Counted from the first letter of the stretch, positions 24,262 to 33,292 are shown. The stretch: DNA of 64,000 nt from CAWAYR01 sp050250875 (GCA_050250875.1 JBFWNV010000001.1:1178001-1242000); one strand, 5' to 3'. Notes: generated by a model not told the origin, from the sequence alone. Made by a program: numbers and translations.

Positions 24262-25464
24262 ATGCCAGGGCTGTCGCGCGCGCGTGAGTTCTTCGCCGCT
24301 TACACCCAGGATCTGACCAGCGAGGAGCTGGGCCGCGTCTTCACGCGCGACGCGCCGGAAGCCTACCGCTTCTTCACCCGCGGCATCGACCAGAAGGCGT
24401 TCCGGGCGCTGCCGTGGCATCGCCGCGCCTCGCGCTTCACGCAGGCCTTCTTCATGGCCTTCACGATGCGCCTGACGCCGGCGCGGCGGGCCATCTACGG
24501 CGTGGCGCTGGTGGCGGCGGCGATCGGCGTGGTGTCGCTCTTCCGCGGCATCAGCGTGTTCGGCGTGCCGATCGTCATCCCGCCGTTCTTCTTCCGCGTC
24601 GGCCTGCCGACGCTGGCCTTCGCTCCCGGAACGCAGTGGCTCATCTTCGCCTTCGCGCTGATGAACCTGCTGGTGCTGCTCGAGGTCTTCGACCGGCTGT
24701 CGCTCAAACGCGACCTCGAGGTGGCCCGCGAGATCCAGCTGGCGATGCTCCCCGACGGCACGTGGGCGGCCCCGGGCGTCGAGGCGAGCGGGCTGACCCG
24801 GCCGGCCAACACCGTCGGCGGCGACTTCTACGACATCCTGCCGCGGCCCGACGGCCGCGTCATCGTCGCGCTCGGCGACGTCGCCGGCAAGGCCAGCCCG
24901 GCGGCGCTGCTGATGGCGCTGTTCCTGGCCATGCTGCGGGCGCTCGTCGACGAGCACCTGGCGCCGTCGGAATTGGTCCGCCGCCTCAACATCCAGGTCG
25001 CCAAACACGCCCCGCCGTCGCGGTTCATCACGCTGTTCCTCGGCCTGTTCGACCCGCGCACCGGCGAGCTGGAGTTCGTCAACGCCGGCCAGACGCCGCC
25101 ACTGCTGCTGCGCGCCTCGGGCGCGGTCGAGAAGCTCTCCACCGGCGGCATCGCCCTGGCGATGTTCGAGGAATCCACTTACCAGTCGGGCCACACCCGG
25201 CTCGACCCTGGTGACGCCCTCGTCATGTACAGCGACGGCATCACCGAGGCCGAAGCGCCCACCGGCCAGATGTTCGAGGACACCGGCCTGGAGGCCGCCG
25301 TCCGGGCCGTGCCGGGCGTCGCCGCCGGGGTGCTCGGCCGCGCGGTGTTCGCGGCAGTCGACCGGCACCGGCAGGGCGAGCGGCTGGCCGACGACCTCAC
25401 CGTCCTGGTGCTGAGCCGGCCGGTCGTGCCGCCCGTCCCGACACCCGTCCCCTCGCCGGTCTGA
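24262..25464 (+). CDS. membrane-anchored PP2C/SpoIIE-type serine phosphatase
   Basis: The protein has 400 aa. The N-terminal ~135 residues include two or three hydrophobic helices (AIYGVALVAAAIGVVSLF; LIFAFALMNLLVLLEVF). A short coiled linker with AREIQLAMLPDG follows, the standard lead-in to RsbU/SpoIIE domains. The phosphatase domain (~165-390) has the metal Asp residues in GGDFYDILPRPDGRVIVALGDVAGKA and in YSDGITEAE, and a final DDLTVLVL. Family members dephosphorylate anti-anti-sigma factors in partner switching; no STAS or HPK gene is adjacent. A perfect 8-bp hairpin (25470-25488) follows the stop. Confidence 0.92.
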   Translation: MPGLSRAREFFAAYTQDLTSEELGRVFTRDAPEAYRFFTRGIDQKAFRALPWHRRASRFTQAFFMAFTMRLTPARRAIYGVALVAAAIGVVSLFRGISVFGVPIVIPPFFFRVGLPTLAFAPGTQWLIFAFALMNLLVLLEVFDRLSLKRDLEVAREIQLAMLPDGTWAAPGVEASGLTRPANTVGGDFYDILPRPDGRVIVALGDVAGKASPAALLMALFLAMLRALVDEHLAPSELVRRLNIQVAKHAPPSRFITLFLGLFDPRTGELEFVNAGQTPPLLLRASGAVEKLSTGGIALAMFEESTYQSGHTRLDPGDALVMYSDGITEAEAPTGQMFEDTGLEAAVRAVPGVAAGVLGRAVFAAVDRHRQGERLADDLTVLVLSRPVVPPVPTPVPSPV

Positions 25465-25469
25465 AACGG

Positions 25470-25488
25470 GTGGCCCGTCCCGGGCCAC
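25470..25488. terminator. 8-bp stem, 3-nt loop hairpin
   Basis: GTGGCCCG / CGGGCCAC with loop TCC begins 6 nt after the phosphatase stop codon. There is no U-run, so it may act as an RNA-stabilising or factor-dependent end. It sits next to the three-stem element that starts at 25501. Confidence 0.5.
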
Positions 25489-25500
25489 TTGGCGTCTAAT

Positions 25501-25645
25501 CCTAGCGAGGCTCCGCCTCAGACCTGGGACCATGGAGAAGCGGCTGCACCTCGCTAGGGCAGTGTTGCCTGGCCCACGCTCCGCGTGGGCGTGGACGCCT
25601 TGAGAGGCCGGTGAACGTGACTCACTCGTGCCTCTCAAGTCGTCC
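25501..25645 (+). repeat. three-stem-loop element, copy 1
   Basis: Stem I: CCTAGCGAGG (25501-25510) pairs perfectly with CCTCGCTAGG (25549-25558). Stem II: GCCCACGC (25572-25579) / GCGTGGGC (25583-25590) with loop TCC. Stem III: 25593-25607 pairs with 25631-25645, 14 of 15 bp. The reverse complement of 33086-33246 has the same three stems in the same order with matching linkers (for example TGGCCC...GGGC then GTGGACG.CTTGA). The element overlaps the 5' end of the M1 peptidase gene: its GTG start lies in the loop of stem III and a GAGAGG ribosome-site-like string in the left arm. Confidence 0.8.
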
Positions 25646-28424
25646 GGGTTACTGGGCCCTGCGTGCAGTCCTGACCATCGCCGTCCTGGCGTGGACGCCG
25701 CCGCTCCAGGCCCAGCCGGCGATTCCGCCGCTCGATCCGGAAGAGCTGCAGCTGCTGCGCGTGCTGCAGCGGGTCGAGACCGCGCTGTCGACCAGCGACC
25801 GCGCCGCGTGGCTGTCGCTCATTTCGAACAACGCCGACCCCGACGCCGCCGGCGAGTTCTTCGACGCCGCCCTGCCGCGCGGCGTGACCCGCGCCGTGGT
25901 CCGCGAACGCGACCGCGTCGCGCTCGAAGGCGCGCTGCCGGGCGACGGCTACCGGATGATGGTCGAGGTGTTCGTCGAGAGCGGCCCGCGCGGCCAGGTG
26001 TCGACGTGGCGCCTCGACATCCGCCGCCCGTCGGGCGCGGTCGCCGAACCCGGCGAGACCGACACGCCGTGGCGCATCGTCGCCCACGACCAGCTGTCGC
26101 GGGTGGACGGGCTGCACCGCCTGTCGCTCGATCGCGACCGCCACTACACGGCGAAGGACTTCGTGCTGACCTCGGTGGACTTCGAGCTGCGGCTGCCGGC
26201 CGGCAACGTCTTCGTCGCCAACACCGCCGAAGGCGTCTCGGCGCTGGTGCTGCTCGGCGACGGCCAGATGATCTTCAAGCCGGCGCCGAAGACCGAACAG
26301 GGCCAGGTGCGGCTGTTCGCCGGCGCCGACGTCGTCGACACGCGGTTCGACGCCGCCTACGTGCGGCTGAGCCCATATGACTTCGAGCAGTACCTCGCCA
26401 ACGGCACCCTCACCGCTACGCCGCCCGAGACCCGGCTGTTCGGCCGCGCCCGCGAGGTCTTCGACGACGAGGTGGCCAAGTCGTTCAGCCTCGACCTGAG
26501 CGACCTGAGCCGCGACATCTGGTCGATCCTGCCGCAGCCGGGCGACATGGTGGCCGAGGTGCGGACGCGGAGCTGGCGCACGCTGACCTACGCCCGGGCG
26601 CAGAGCGAGGCCGAGGACGTCACCTTCTTCAGCCGCGACCGCAAGCGCAACATCTCGATCTACGCCTCGCCGCAGAAGCTGGCCAGCCGCGGCGCGTTCT
26701 ACGACGAGGACGACCTCACCGAATACGACGTCCTCGACTACGACCTCGACGTCGATCTGGCGCCCGACCGCGAGTTCCTCACCGGCCGGGCGGTGATCCG
26801 GCTGCGGGTCAAGGCGTTCGTGCTCGGCGCGCTCACCCTCAGCCTCGCCGACGCGTACGCGATCACCTCGATCACCAGCAAGGAGCTCGGCCGGCTGTTG
26901 TTCCTGCGCGTCCGCAACCAGAACGGCGTCGTCGTCAACCTGCCGTCGCCGCTGTCGCGCGACTACGAGCTGACGCTCACCGTCAACTACTCGGGCCGCA
27001 TCGAGCGGCAGGCGATCGACTCCGAGTCGCTGCTCCAGGACCGGGCCAGCCGGCCTGACGAGCTGCCGATGGTGCCGGCCGAGCGCAACTGGCTGCTCAG
27101 CAACCGCGCTAAGTGGTACCCGCAGCCGCCGGTCACCGACTACGCCACGGCGTCGATGCGGGTGTCGGTGCCGATCGAGTTCGCGGTGGCGGCGTCGGGC
27201 ATCACGCCGCTGTCGGCGCCGCCGCTGCCCCTGGCCGGGGCACCGGGCGCGCCGGGCGGCCGCTGGCTCTACACCTTCGCCACCTCGCACCCGGTGCGCT
27301 ACCTCGGCCTGGTGGTGAGCCGGATGAACAAGGTGGACGCGGCGACCGTGGCCCTCGACATCGTCGTGCCGCCGGCCCCGCCGCCGCCGCGGTCGGTGAC
27401 GCTGGCGCAGCTCATGGCGCCGCCCAAGCCGCCGCCGGTCGGCGGCCGCAACACCGTCGATCTCGCGGTGCTGGCCAACCGCCGGCAGGAGAACCGCGGC
27501 CGGGACGCGCTCGGCACCACCGCCGACATCCTGCGTTTCTACGCGTCGCTGATGGGCGACGCGCCGTATCCCACCTTCACGGTGGCGATGCTCGAGAGCG
27601 ACCTGCCCGGCGGCCACAGCCCCGCGTACTTCGCGGTGCTCAACAACCCGCTGCCGACGACGCCGTTCGTGTGGCGGAACGATCCGGCGACCTTCAGTGA
27701 CTTCCCCGAGTTCATCCTCGCCCACGAGGTGGCGCATCAGTGGTGGGGCCAGGCGGTGGGCTGGAAGAACTACCACGAGCAGTGGATCAGCGAGGGCTTC
27801 GCCCAGTACTTCGCGACCCTCTATGCGCGCGAACGGCGTGGCGAGGGCACCTTCCGCTCGGCGCTGCGCAACCTGCGCCGCTGGGCGATGGAACACTCCG
27901 ACCAGGGCCCGATCTCGCTCGGCTACCGGCTCGGCCACGTCAAGGGCGAGCCGCGGGTCTTCCGCGCCGTCGTCTACAACAAGGGCGCCGCGGTGCTGCA
28001 CATGCTGCGGCGCCTGGTCGGCGACCAGGCGTTCTTCACCGGTCTGCGCGCCTTCTACGCCGAGCACCGTTACCGGAAGGCCGGCACCGACGACCTGCGC
28101 CAGGCGATGGAAGCGGCCAGCGGCGTGTCGCTCGAGCGCTTCTTCGAGCGCTGGGTGCTCGACACGGCGCTGCCGCGCGTGCGCCTCACCACGACGACGA
28201 AGAGCGATGGGCTGGAAGTGGCCTACGAGCAGATCGGCGAGGTGTTCGACCTGCCGGTCACGCTCACGCTGCAGTACGCCGACGGCACGAGCGAAGACGT
28301 GGTGCTGCCGGTCACCGAGGCGTCGGGCGCCGCGACCTTCCCGCTCAAAGCCAGCCTGCGCGGCGTGGACGTCAACCGCGACGACGCCGCGCTGGGCACC
28401 TTCGACCGCGTCACCGGGCGGTGA
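25611..28424 (+). CDS. secreted M1-family zinc metallopeptidase
   Basis: The protein has 937 aa. GTG 25611 is used; a second in-frame GTG is at 25617, and no start codon occurs later before the signal peptide (WALRAVLTIAVLAWTPPLQAQ). Residues ~30-390 are an unassigned N-terminal region. A gluzincin catalytic core follows, with HEVAH at 705-709 and the third zinc ligand Glu728 in WISEGFAQYF, exactly 18 residues after the second His. The exopeptidase GxMEN motif normally upstream of HExxH is not seen; GGHSPAYFAVLNN takes its place. Without that motif N-terminal aminopeptidase activity is doubtful. Translation may be modulated by stem III. It converges with the sulfatase gene, overlapping its end by 14 bp. 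Confidence 0.9.
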   Translation: MNVTHSCLSSRPGYWALRAVLTIAVLAWTPPLQAQPAIPPLDPEELQLLRVLQRVETALSTSDRAAWLSLISNNADPDAAGEFFDAALPRGVTRAVVRERDRVALEGALPGDGYRMMVEVFVESGPRGQVSTWRLDIRRPSGAVAEPGETDTPWRIVAHDQLSRVDGLHRLSLDRDRHYTAKDFVLTSVDFELRLPAGNVFVANTAEGVSALVLLGDGQMIFKPAPKTEQGQVRLFAGADVVDTRFDAAYVRLSPYDFEQYLANGTLTATPPETRLFGRAREVFDDEVAKSFSLDLSDLSRDIWSILPQPGDMVAEVRTRSWRTLTYARAQSEAEDVTFFSRDRKRNISIYASPQKLASRGAFYDEDDLTEYDVLDYDLDVDLAPDREFLTGRAVIRLRVKAFVLGALTLSLADAYAITSITSKELGRLLFLRVRNQNGVVVNLPSPLSRDYELTLTVNYSGRIERQAIDSESLLQDRASRPDELPMVPAERNWLLSNRAKWYPQPPVTDYATASMRVSVPIEFAVAASGITPLSAPPLPLAGAPGAPGGRWLYTFATSHPVRYLGLVVSRMNKVDAATVALDIVVPPAPPPPRSVTLAQLMAPPKPPPVGGRNTVDLAVLANRRQENRGRDALGTTADILRFYASLMGDAPYPTFTVAMLESDLPGGHSPAYFAVLNNPLPTTPFVWRNDPATFSDFPEFILAHEVAHQWWGQAVGWKNYHEQWISEGFAQYFATLYARERRGEGTFRSALRNLRRWAMEHSDQGPISLGYRLGHVKGEPRVFRAVVYNKGAAVLHMLRRLVGDQAFFTGLRAFYAEHRYRKAGTDDLRQAMEAASGVSLERFFERWVLDTALPRVRLTTTTKSDGLEVAYEQIGEVFDLPVTLTLQYADGTSEDVVLPVTEASGAATFPLKASLRGVDVNRDDAALGTFDRVTGR

Positions 28425-30900
28425 GACCGGGCGGCGTGAAGCGGTAGACGTCGGCGATCGCCTGGATGCCGCCGCGGATCGCCCGCTGCCCGGCCGCTCG
28501 CGCCTCGGCTGATACCGGTTCGGCGACCCCGGTCGGCGAACCGTCGAGCCGGTAGACGTAGTCGCGGAGGCCGACGCCGTCGGCGATGTAGAGGTCCCGG
28601 CCGGCGTCGTCGATCCAGCCGTAGACGCTGCCGTAGCTCGACGCCACCAGGCCGAAGTGCGTTGCGGCGGCGGGCGCGGCGCCGCGCGGCCAGACCAGCG
28701 GCCGGCCGAAGACCGGCGACGGCGCCCTCACCTCGTGGCCGAGCAGCGTGTGCAGCGTGGGCGTCAGGTCGGTGGTGAAGGCCAGGGCGTCGGCGGCGCT
28801 GTCGAAGCGGTCCCGCAGGCGCGGCGGCAGGTGCACGACGAGCGGCACCTGCAGCACCTCGGGGTAGATCGTGTAGGCGTGGCCCCAGCGGCCGTCCTCG
28901 CCCAGCGAATCGCCGTGGTCGGAGGTCAACACGATCACGCTGTCGTCGTAGAGCCCGCGCTGCTTCAGCGCGGCGACGAAGCCGCCGAAGCAGCCGTCGA
29001 GACGGCGCACCCGCGACGCGTAGGGGGCGTAGAAGCCGTCGTAGCCGGCGTCGTCGATCGCCCGCTTGCCTTCGCGGGCGAGCACGGCGACGTGCAGATC
29101 CTGCGGCAGCGCCCACACGAACGCCGGCGGCCCGCCGGCGGCGAGGCGGTCGAGCCGGCCGGTCAGCTCGTCGAGGGTCGAGCAGGCGCGGAAGTCGGCG
29201 ACGCCGCGGCCGGCGTCGAGCGGTTCGAGCGAGGCGTCGCGCGGCATCACCACGTCGACGATGTTGTCCATGCTCATCCAGCGCCGGTAGCCGTGACGCG
29301 AGAGCAGGGCGTGCAGGGTGTTCATCGGCGCGAACGGCGTGACGTACTGCTTGTGCAGCACCATCCCGCCCACCCACATCGACGGCACCGACAGGCCCGT
29401 GGCGCCGTAGCGGGTGAACGCCCGGGTATAGGTGGTGCTGTCGGCGGCGAACGCGGCGATGTTCGGGGTGAACGCGACGCCCGGGTTGTAGGGCGACAGG
29501 TAGTCGCGGCGCAGGCTGTCGACGACGAACACGAACACGTGCGGCGGCCGCGGCCCGGCCGGCGGGCCGCTCAGGTCGGCGAGGCTGAGCGGCACCGGTG
29601 CCACGGCGATCGAGCGGGCGATGTTGGTGTGGGCCTGCAGGTAATCGAAGAAGCCGACGCCGCCGGCCGAGGAGTCTGGCACCTCGGCGACGGGCCGGTG
29701 CAGCCAGTCGCGCAGCGTGCGGAACGACGGGTCGCCCACCACCCAGGCGTCGCCGGCGGCCGTCGCGGCCTGCAGCGTCACCGGGCCGCCGGGCAGCCGT
29801 CCGGCGGCGGCGAGGTAGAGCGCCAGCACACCCGCGATCGCCCCGTAGGGCAGCCCCGGGTGGAGCCGCACGTGCGCCGGCGCCCACTGCGCCAGCGTCG
29901 CCAGCGCGACGAGCCACAGCGCCACCGCGCCGAGTTTTGCGGCGGCGAAGTTCCAGTCCATCGCCCCGGCCGCGAGGCGCGCCGCGGCGACGCCGGCGAC
30001 GACCGCGGCCACCCAGCCGAGCCGGGCCCAGCGAGTGCGGCCGAGGGCCCAGCGGGGCAGCAGGCCGGCCAGCACCAGGACCACGCCGTCACGTTCGCGG
30101 GCTCGGCCGTAGCGCAGGCCGCGGGCCCCCAGCACCGCGGCGATCGACGCCCCGAAGAGCGCCACCGCCAGCCGCGACGGCCACGCGGTGACCGACAGCG
30201 CCGGCCCGAGAACGAGCAGGGCCGCCCCGCCGGCCAGCCCGCCCAGCAGCGCCAGCGCCGCGACGGCTTCCCACTGCGCCGGCTTGGACGTGAGGTCGGC
30301 GACGGCGCGAACGACGGCCAGCCCGGCGAATACGGCGGCGAACAGCAGCAGGTGCGCGGCCGCACTCTGTGCCATGCCGAGCCCGGTGAGAGCATCCGGG
30401 GTCAGGGCGGCGCCGGCGGTCTGCAGCGCGAAGACCGCGCCGGCGCTTCCACCGGCGACCAGGGCGTCGCGTCCGCTCATGTCGGTGGCGCGCGGCGTGT
30501 CGGTCCACGGCGCCAGCATCAGGTCGATGGCCGTCAGGTACGCCACCGGCAGCAGCGCCGCGATCGAGGCTGCCACTGCCGTGGCGCCGGGACGCAGCGC
30601 GGCCAGCGGCGCGCCGATCACGGCGGCGACGCCGGCCATGAAGGTCGCCCAGACCAGCAGGCTCGCGGCACCGGGAGCGCGCCGGCTGACCACGTCGGGC
30701 CATACCGCGAGGCCGGTCAGACCGGCGGCGGCGAGCACGAGCCAGCCGTGCCAGCGGGCGAAGCCGGCCAGCGCCGGCACGAGCCCCGGTTCCAGGAACT
30801 GCTCGTACACGAATGGCACCGAGGCCAGGAAGGCGCAGGCCGACGTGGCCAGCCAGAACAGCACCACCGTGGCGCGGGCAGCCGCACAGGCCACCCTCAC
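28411..30900 (-). CDS. membrane sulfatase-like / LtaS-type phosphotransferase
   Basis: The protein has 829 aa. GTG 30900 overlaps the TPR stop (GTGA), the expected coupling. About ten transmembrane helices fill residues 8-440. The C-terminal ~390 residues are an alkaline-phosphatase-fold domain: FVFVVDSLRRDYLSPYNP (first metal Asp), a Thr/Ser-rich TRYGATGLSVPSM in the nucleophile region, LTSDHGDSLGEDGRWGH (metal Asp-His and a further His). Such membrane plus AP-fold proteins include LtaS and phosphoethanolamine transferases, which move a phospho-group onto glycans or lipids. Lacking an obvious sulfatase CxPxR motif, it is more likely a phosphotransferase than a sulfatase. It is the third gene of the YaiO-TPR operon. 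Confidence 0.85.
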   Translation of the reverse strand: MRVACAAARATVVLFWLATSACAFLASVPFVYEQFLEPGLVPALAGFARWHGWLVLAAAGLTGLAVWPDVVSRRAPGAASLLVWATFMAGVAAVIGAPLAALRPGATAVAASIAALLPVAYLTAIDLMLAPWTDTPRATDMSGRDALVAGGSAGAVFALQTAGAALTPDALTGLGMAQSAAAHLLLFAAVFAGLAVVRAVADLTSKPAQWEAVAALALLGGLAGGAALLVLGPALSVTAWPSRLAVALFGASIAAVLGARGLRYGRARERDGVVLVLAGLLPRWALGRTRWARLGWVAAVVAGVAAARLAAGAMDWNFAAAKLGAVALWLVALATLAQWAPAHVRLHPGLPYGAIAGVLALYLAAAGRLPGGPVTLQAATAAGDAWVVGDPSFRTLRDWLHRPVAEVPDSSAGGVGFFDYLQAHTNIARSIAVAPVPLSLADLSGPPAGPRPPHVFVFVVDSLRRDYLSPYNPGVAFTPNIAAFAADSTTYTRAFTRYGATGLSVPSMWVGGMVLHKQYVTPFAPMNTLHALLSRHGYRRWMSMDNIVDVVMPRDASLEPLDAGRGVADFRACSTLDELTGRLDRLAAGGPPAFVWALPQDLHVAVLAREGKRAIDDAGYDGFYAPYASRVRRLDGCFGGFVAALKQRGLYDDSVIVLTSDHGDSLGEDGRWGHAYTIYPEVLQVPLVVHLPPRLRDRFDSAADALAFTTDLTPTLHTLLGHEVRAPSPVFGRPLVWPRGAAPAAATHFGLVASSYGSVYGWIDDAGRDLYIADGVGLRDYVYRLDGSPTGVAEPVSAEARAAGQRAIRGGIQAIADVYRFTPPGLTAR

Positions 30901-31838
30901 GGCGTGGCCCTCACGTTGGCGGTGCGGTCGAGCCAGGGCTGCACCTCCTCGCGGCGCGAGGCGTCGAGGCGGGAGGCGATCTCGAAGCGGCCGCGGGCGT
31001 CGTGGTAGCGGGACTCCGAGTAGTCGAGCACGCCGAGCGCGAGCTGGACGTCGAAGTAGTCCTCCGACATCTGCGCCGCCTTCTCGAGGTACGAGCGGGC
31101 CGGGCCGCGGCGGCCGGCGCGCTGCTCGGCCAGTCCTGCCACCAGCACCGCGTCCACGTGCGTCGGCACGTGGCGCAGCACCGCGCGGGCGCGCCCCAGC
31201 GCCTGGTCCAGATGGTTGCGATGGAGCTGGACGCGGGCGAGGCCGACCTCGCTGTCGTAGTGGGGCGGCGCCAGGTCGATGGCCTTCTCGTACCAGTCCT
31301 CGGCGGTGTCGAAGCGCGACGCCCACTCGTGGCCGAGGCCGACGAAGAAGGCCAGCTCGGCGTTCTGCGGGTCGGCTTCGTGGCAGCGCTCGAAGGCCGC
31401 CAGCGCCTTGTCGAACTTGCCGAGCTTCCGGTAGGCGTGACCAATCGCCGGACAGGCGTCTGCCGGAATCGGCGCCCGGTCCAGGAAGAGCTCCCAGGTG
31501 GCGGCTTCGTCGGCCGGCCGGCCGAGGCGGCGGTAGGTCTCGGCGAGCCGCGCGAGGTAGACGTGCTGGCCGGGGAAGCGCCGCACCAGCTGGCGCGTCG
31601 GCTCGAGCGCCTCCTCCCACTGCTCGGCGGCGAAGGCGTCGCGGCTGTGCACGAGCAGGGCGTCGAGTTCGGCGTCGGTGGGCACCGGGGCCTCCGCCGC
31701 CGCGGCGGCACCTGGGCGCGACGCCGGGGCAGGGGCGGCCGGCGCCGCCAGTCCGCTCAGCGCTGGAGACACGAACACCGCGTACCAGCCGGACGACAGC
31801 GTGACCAGTGCGAGGAGCAGTCGGGCCGCGGCCGGCAT
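30897..31838 (-). CDS. TPR-repeat periplasmic/membrane-anchored protein
   Basis: The protein has 313 aa. ATG 31838 shares its first base with the upstream stop (TGATG). An N-terminal hydrophobic helix (AARLLLALVTLSSGWYAVFV) is a signal peptide or anchor. An Ala/Pro-rich linker is followed by about six tetratricopeptide repeats (~60-300), e.g. AIGHAYRKLGKFDKALAAFERCHEADP. It is probably periplasmic, bridging the outer-membrane YaiO barrel encoded just upstream and the inner-membrane enzyme encoded just downstream. Gene order and overlaps on both sides argue for a stoichiometric complex (inference). Confidence 0.85.
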   Translation of the reverse strand: MPAAARLLLALVTLSSGWYAVFVSPALSGLAAPAAPAPASRPGAAAAAEAPVPTDAELDALLVHSRDAFAAEQWEEALEPTRQLVRRFPGQHVYLARLAETYRRLGRPADEAATWELFLDRAPIPADACPAIGHAYRKLGKFDKALAAFERCHEADPQNAELAFFVGLGHEWASRFDTAEDWYEKAIDLAPPHYDSEVGLARVQLHRNHLDQALGRARAVLRHVPTHVDAVLVAGLAEQRAGRRGPARSYLEKAAQMSEDYFDVQLALGVLDYSESRYHDARGRFEIASRLDASRREEVQPWLDRTANVRATP

Positions 31839-33070
31839 CAGAAGTAGACCGTCACCGACGCACCGAACGAGTGCTGCCACAGCGGCACCCGGCGGGTGCG
31901 CTCCTGCCGGCTCGTGCTCGCCGACGCGGCCAGCAGCCAGCGCGGGTGCACGAGGATCTCGGCGTTGGCCCGCACCGTGTCGGCGTCGAGGTTCTGCAGT
32001 TCGGCGCTGTCGCCGAGTTCCTCGCGGCTGTAGCCGTGGCTGTAGCCGCCGCCGATCCAGCTCTCCCCCGACCCGCCGACGTAGCGGCGCACCACCGCGT
32101 GGTACGACACCGAGTCCTCGGGGCCCTCGAAGTCGGGCACGAACATCGCCTTCCCGGTGAGCATCCAGCTGCCGGTGTACTTCGTGACCGAGCCGAGGTA
32201 GATGTCGGTGGTGCTCGTGAAGCCGAGGCGGCGGAAGCCGGCGTTCAGTTCGACGCCGTTCCCCACCGACTGGTAGAGGTCGGTGGCGACGCGGTAGTTG
32301 GGGTAAAGGAGGTCGTCCTTGGCGAAGCCGATGCCCACGTACGCATAGGTGCCGGGGCGGAAGGTCGGATACGCCTCCACTTCGAAGAGCTGATCGGCCA
32401 TGTCGAAGCGTTCGACGCGGCTCACCCGCGCGATCACGCTGCCGACCGGCGTCTGGCGGCTCAGCGACACGGCGGATTCCGCCCACGGCGTCCGCTGGTC
32501 CGAGAACCGGTCGCCGCCGTAGCCGACGGTCAGACTCCACGGCCGCAGGCTGGCGTCGAGGCGGTTCTTGAGGGCGCGGGCCCGGGGATGGCCGGGCGCC
32601 TGGGCGAGCAGGGCCTGCACGACCCGGCGGGCGTCGCGTGGGCGGCCCAGGCCATCGAGCGCACGGGCGTCGTGGAGCATCCACTCGACGTCGTCGGGAC
32701 GCTGCAGCCGGGCTTCGTCGGCCAGCCGCTTCAACTCGGTGTACTCGCCGTTCCACCAGGCGATGTTGGCCAGGGCCACCCGCGCGTCGTTGTACGACGG
32801 CGTCTGCGCCAGCACGCTGCCCAGCTCGCGACGGGCGTCGTCGTAGCGGCCCTCCCACGACAGCACGAGGCCGTAGAGCAGCCGGGCATCGACGTCGCGG
32901 GGCGAGTCGCGCAGGTGTCGCTCGAGGTCGCCGAGCGCCTGGGCGCGATGGCCGCTGGTCGCGGCGAGCCGCGCCGAGGCCACGACGTCGACGGTCTGGG
33001 CGTCGGCGAGCGCGGCGTACAGCAGCACCGCCACTCCGGCCGCCACGATCGAACCCTGGTTCCAGCTCAC
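31838..33070 (-). CDS. TPR + YaiO-family outer-membrane beta-barrel protein
   Basis: The protein has 410 aa from the GTG at 33070, which has GGAG about 10 nt upstream. An alternative ATG at 33127 lies inside the stem-loop element and would put 19 odd residues before the signal peptide (IVAAGVAVLLYAALADAQ). Residues ~25-165 are TPR-like repeats (DARLLYGLVLSWEGRYDDARREL). Residues ~170-410 match YaiO-type barrels (TIGR04390): alternating beta strands such as SLTVGYGGDRFSD, TYAYVGIGFAKDDLLYPNYR, and a terminal Phe (SFGASVTVYF), the outer-membrane insertion signal. It is first in an operon with the TPR and LtaS-like genes. A PgaA-like glycan export role is possible but unproven. Confidence 0.85.
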   Translation of the reverse strand: MSWNQGSIVAAGVAVLLYAALADAQTVDVVASARLAATSGHRAQALGDLERHLRDSPRDVDARLLYGLVLSWEGRYDDARRELGSVLAQTPSYNDARVALANIAWWNGEYTELKRLADEARLQRPDDVEWMLHDARALDGLGRPRDARRVVQALLAQAPGHPRARALKNRLDASLRPWSLTVGYGGDRFSDQRTPWAESAVSLSRQTPVGSVIARVSRVERFDMADQLFEVEAYPTFRPGTYAYVGIGFAKDDLLYPNYRVATDLYQSVGNGVELNAGFRRLGFTSTTDIYLGSVTKYTGSWMLTGKAMFVPDFEGPEDSVSYHAVVRRYVGGSGESWIGGGYSHGYSREELGDSAELQNLDADTVRANAEILVHPRWLLAASASTSRQERTRRVPLWQHSFGASVTVYF

Positions 33071-33085
33071 TCCACCATTGCTCCT

Positions 33086-33246
33086 GGACGTCTTGAATGC
33101 CAGAGTCGCTGCGAAACAACCCGCCATTCAAGACGTCCACGCCCGCCCGGAGGGCGGGCCAAACAAAGCTGCGGCTAGCGCGGCGGAGCCGAACCCGGGC
33201 GCACCGAAATGAGCAGATCGGTGGTTGAGGCTCCGCAGCGCTAGCC
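33086..33246 (-). repeat. three-stem-loop element, copy 2
   Basis: Stem III arms are GGACGTCTTGAATG (33086-33099) and its exact complement at 33125-33138. Stem II is GCCCGCCC (33141-33148) / GGGCGGGC (33152-33159) with loop GGA. Stem I is GGCTAGCGC (33173-33181) against GCGCTAGCC (33238-33246). In the reverse complement the order I-II-III points toward the barrel gene, exactly as copy 1 points toward the M1 peptidase gene. The loop of stem I is longer here than in copy 1. Confidence 0.8.
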
Positions 33247-33292
33247 CTGTTTTCGGCTGCCGGGCGGTCGAGCTTCAACGGCCGCGGCGGCG

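Noticed and set aside
25635..28067. 810-codon open frame antisense to the M1 peptidase
   Set aside because: No domain or start signal. The HExxH-containing frame on the plus strand is clearly the gene.
28657..31008. 783-codon plus-strand frame across the LtaS-like gene
   Set aside because: Low-complexity shadow; the minus-strand frame has helices and AP-fold motifs.
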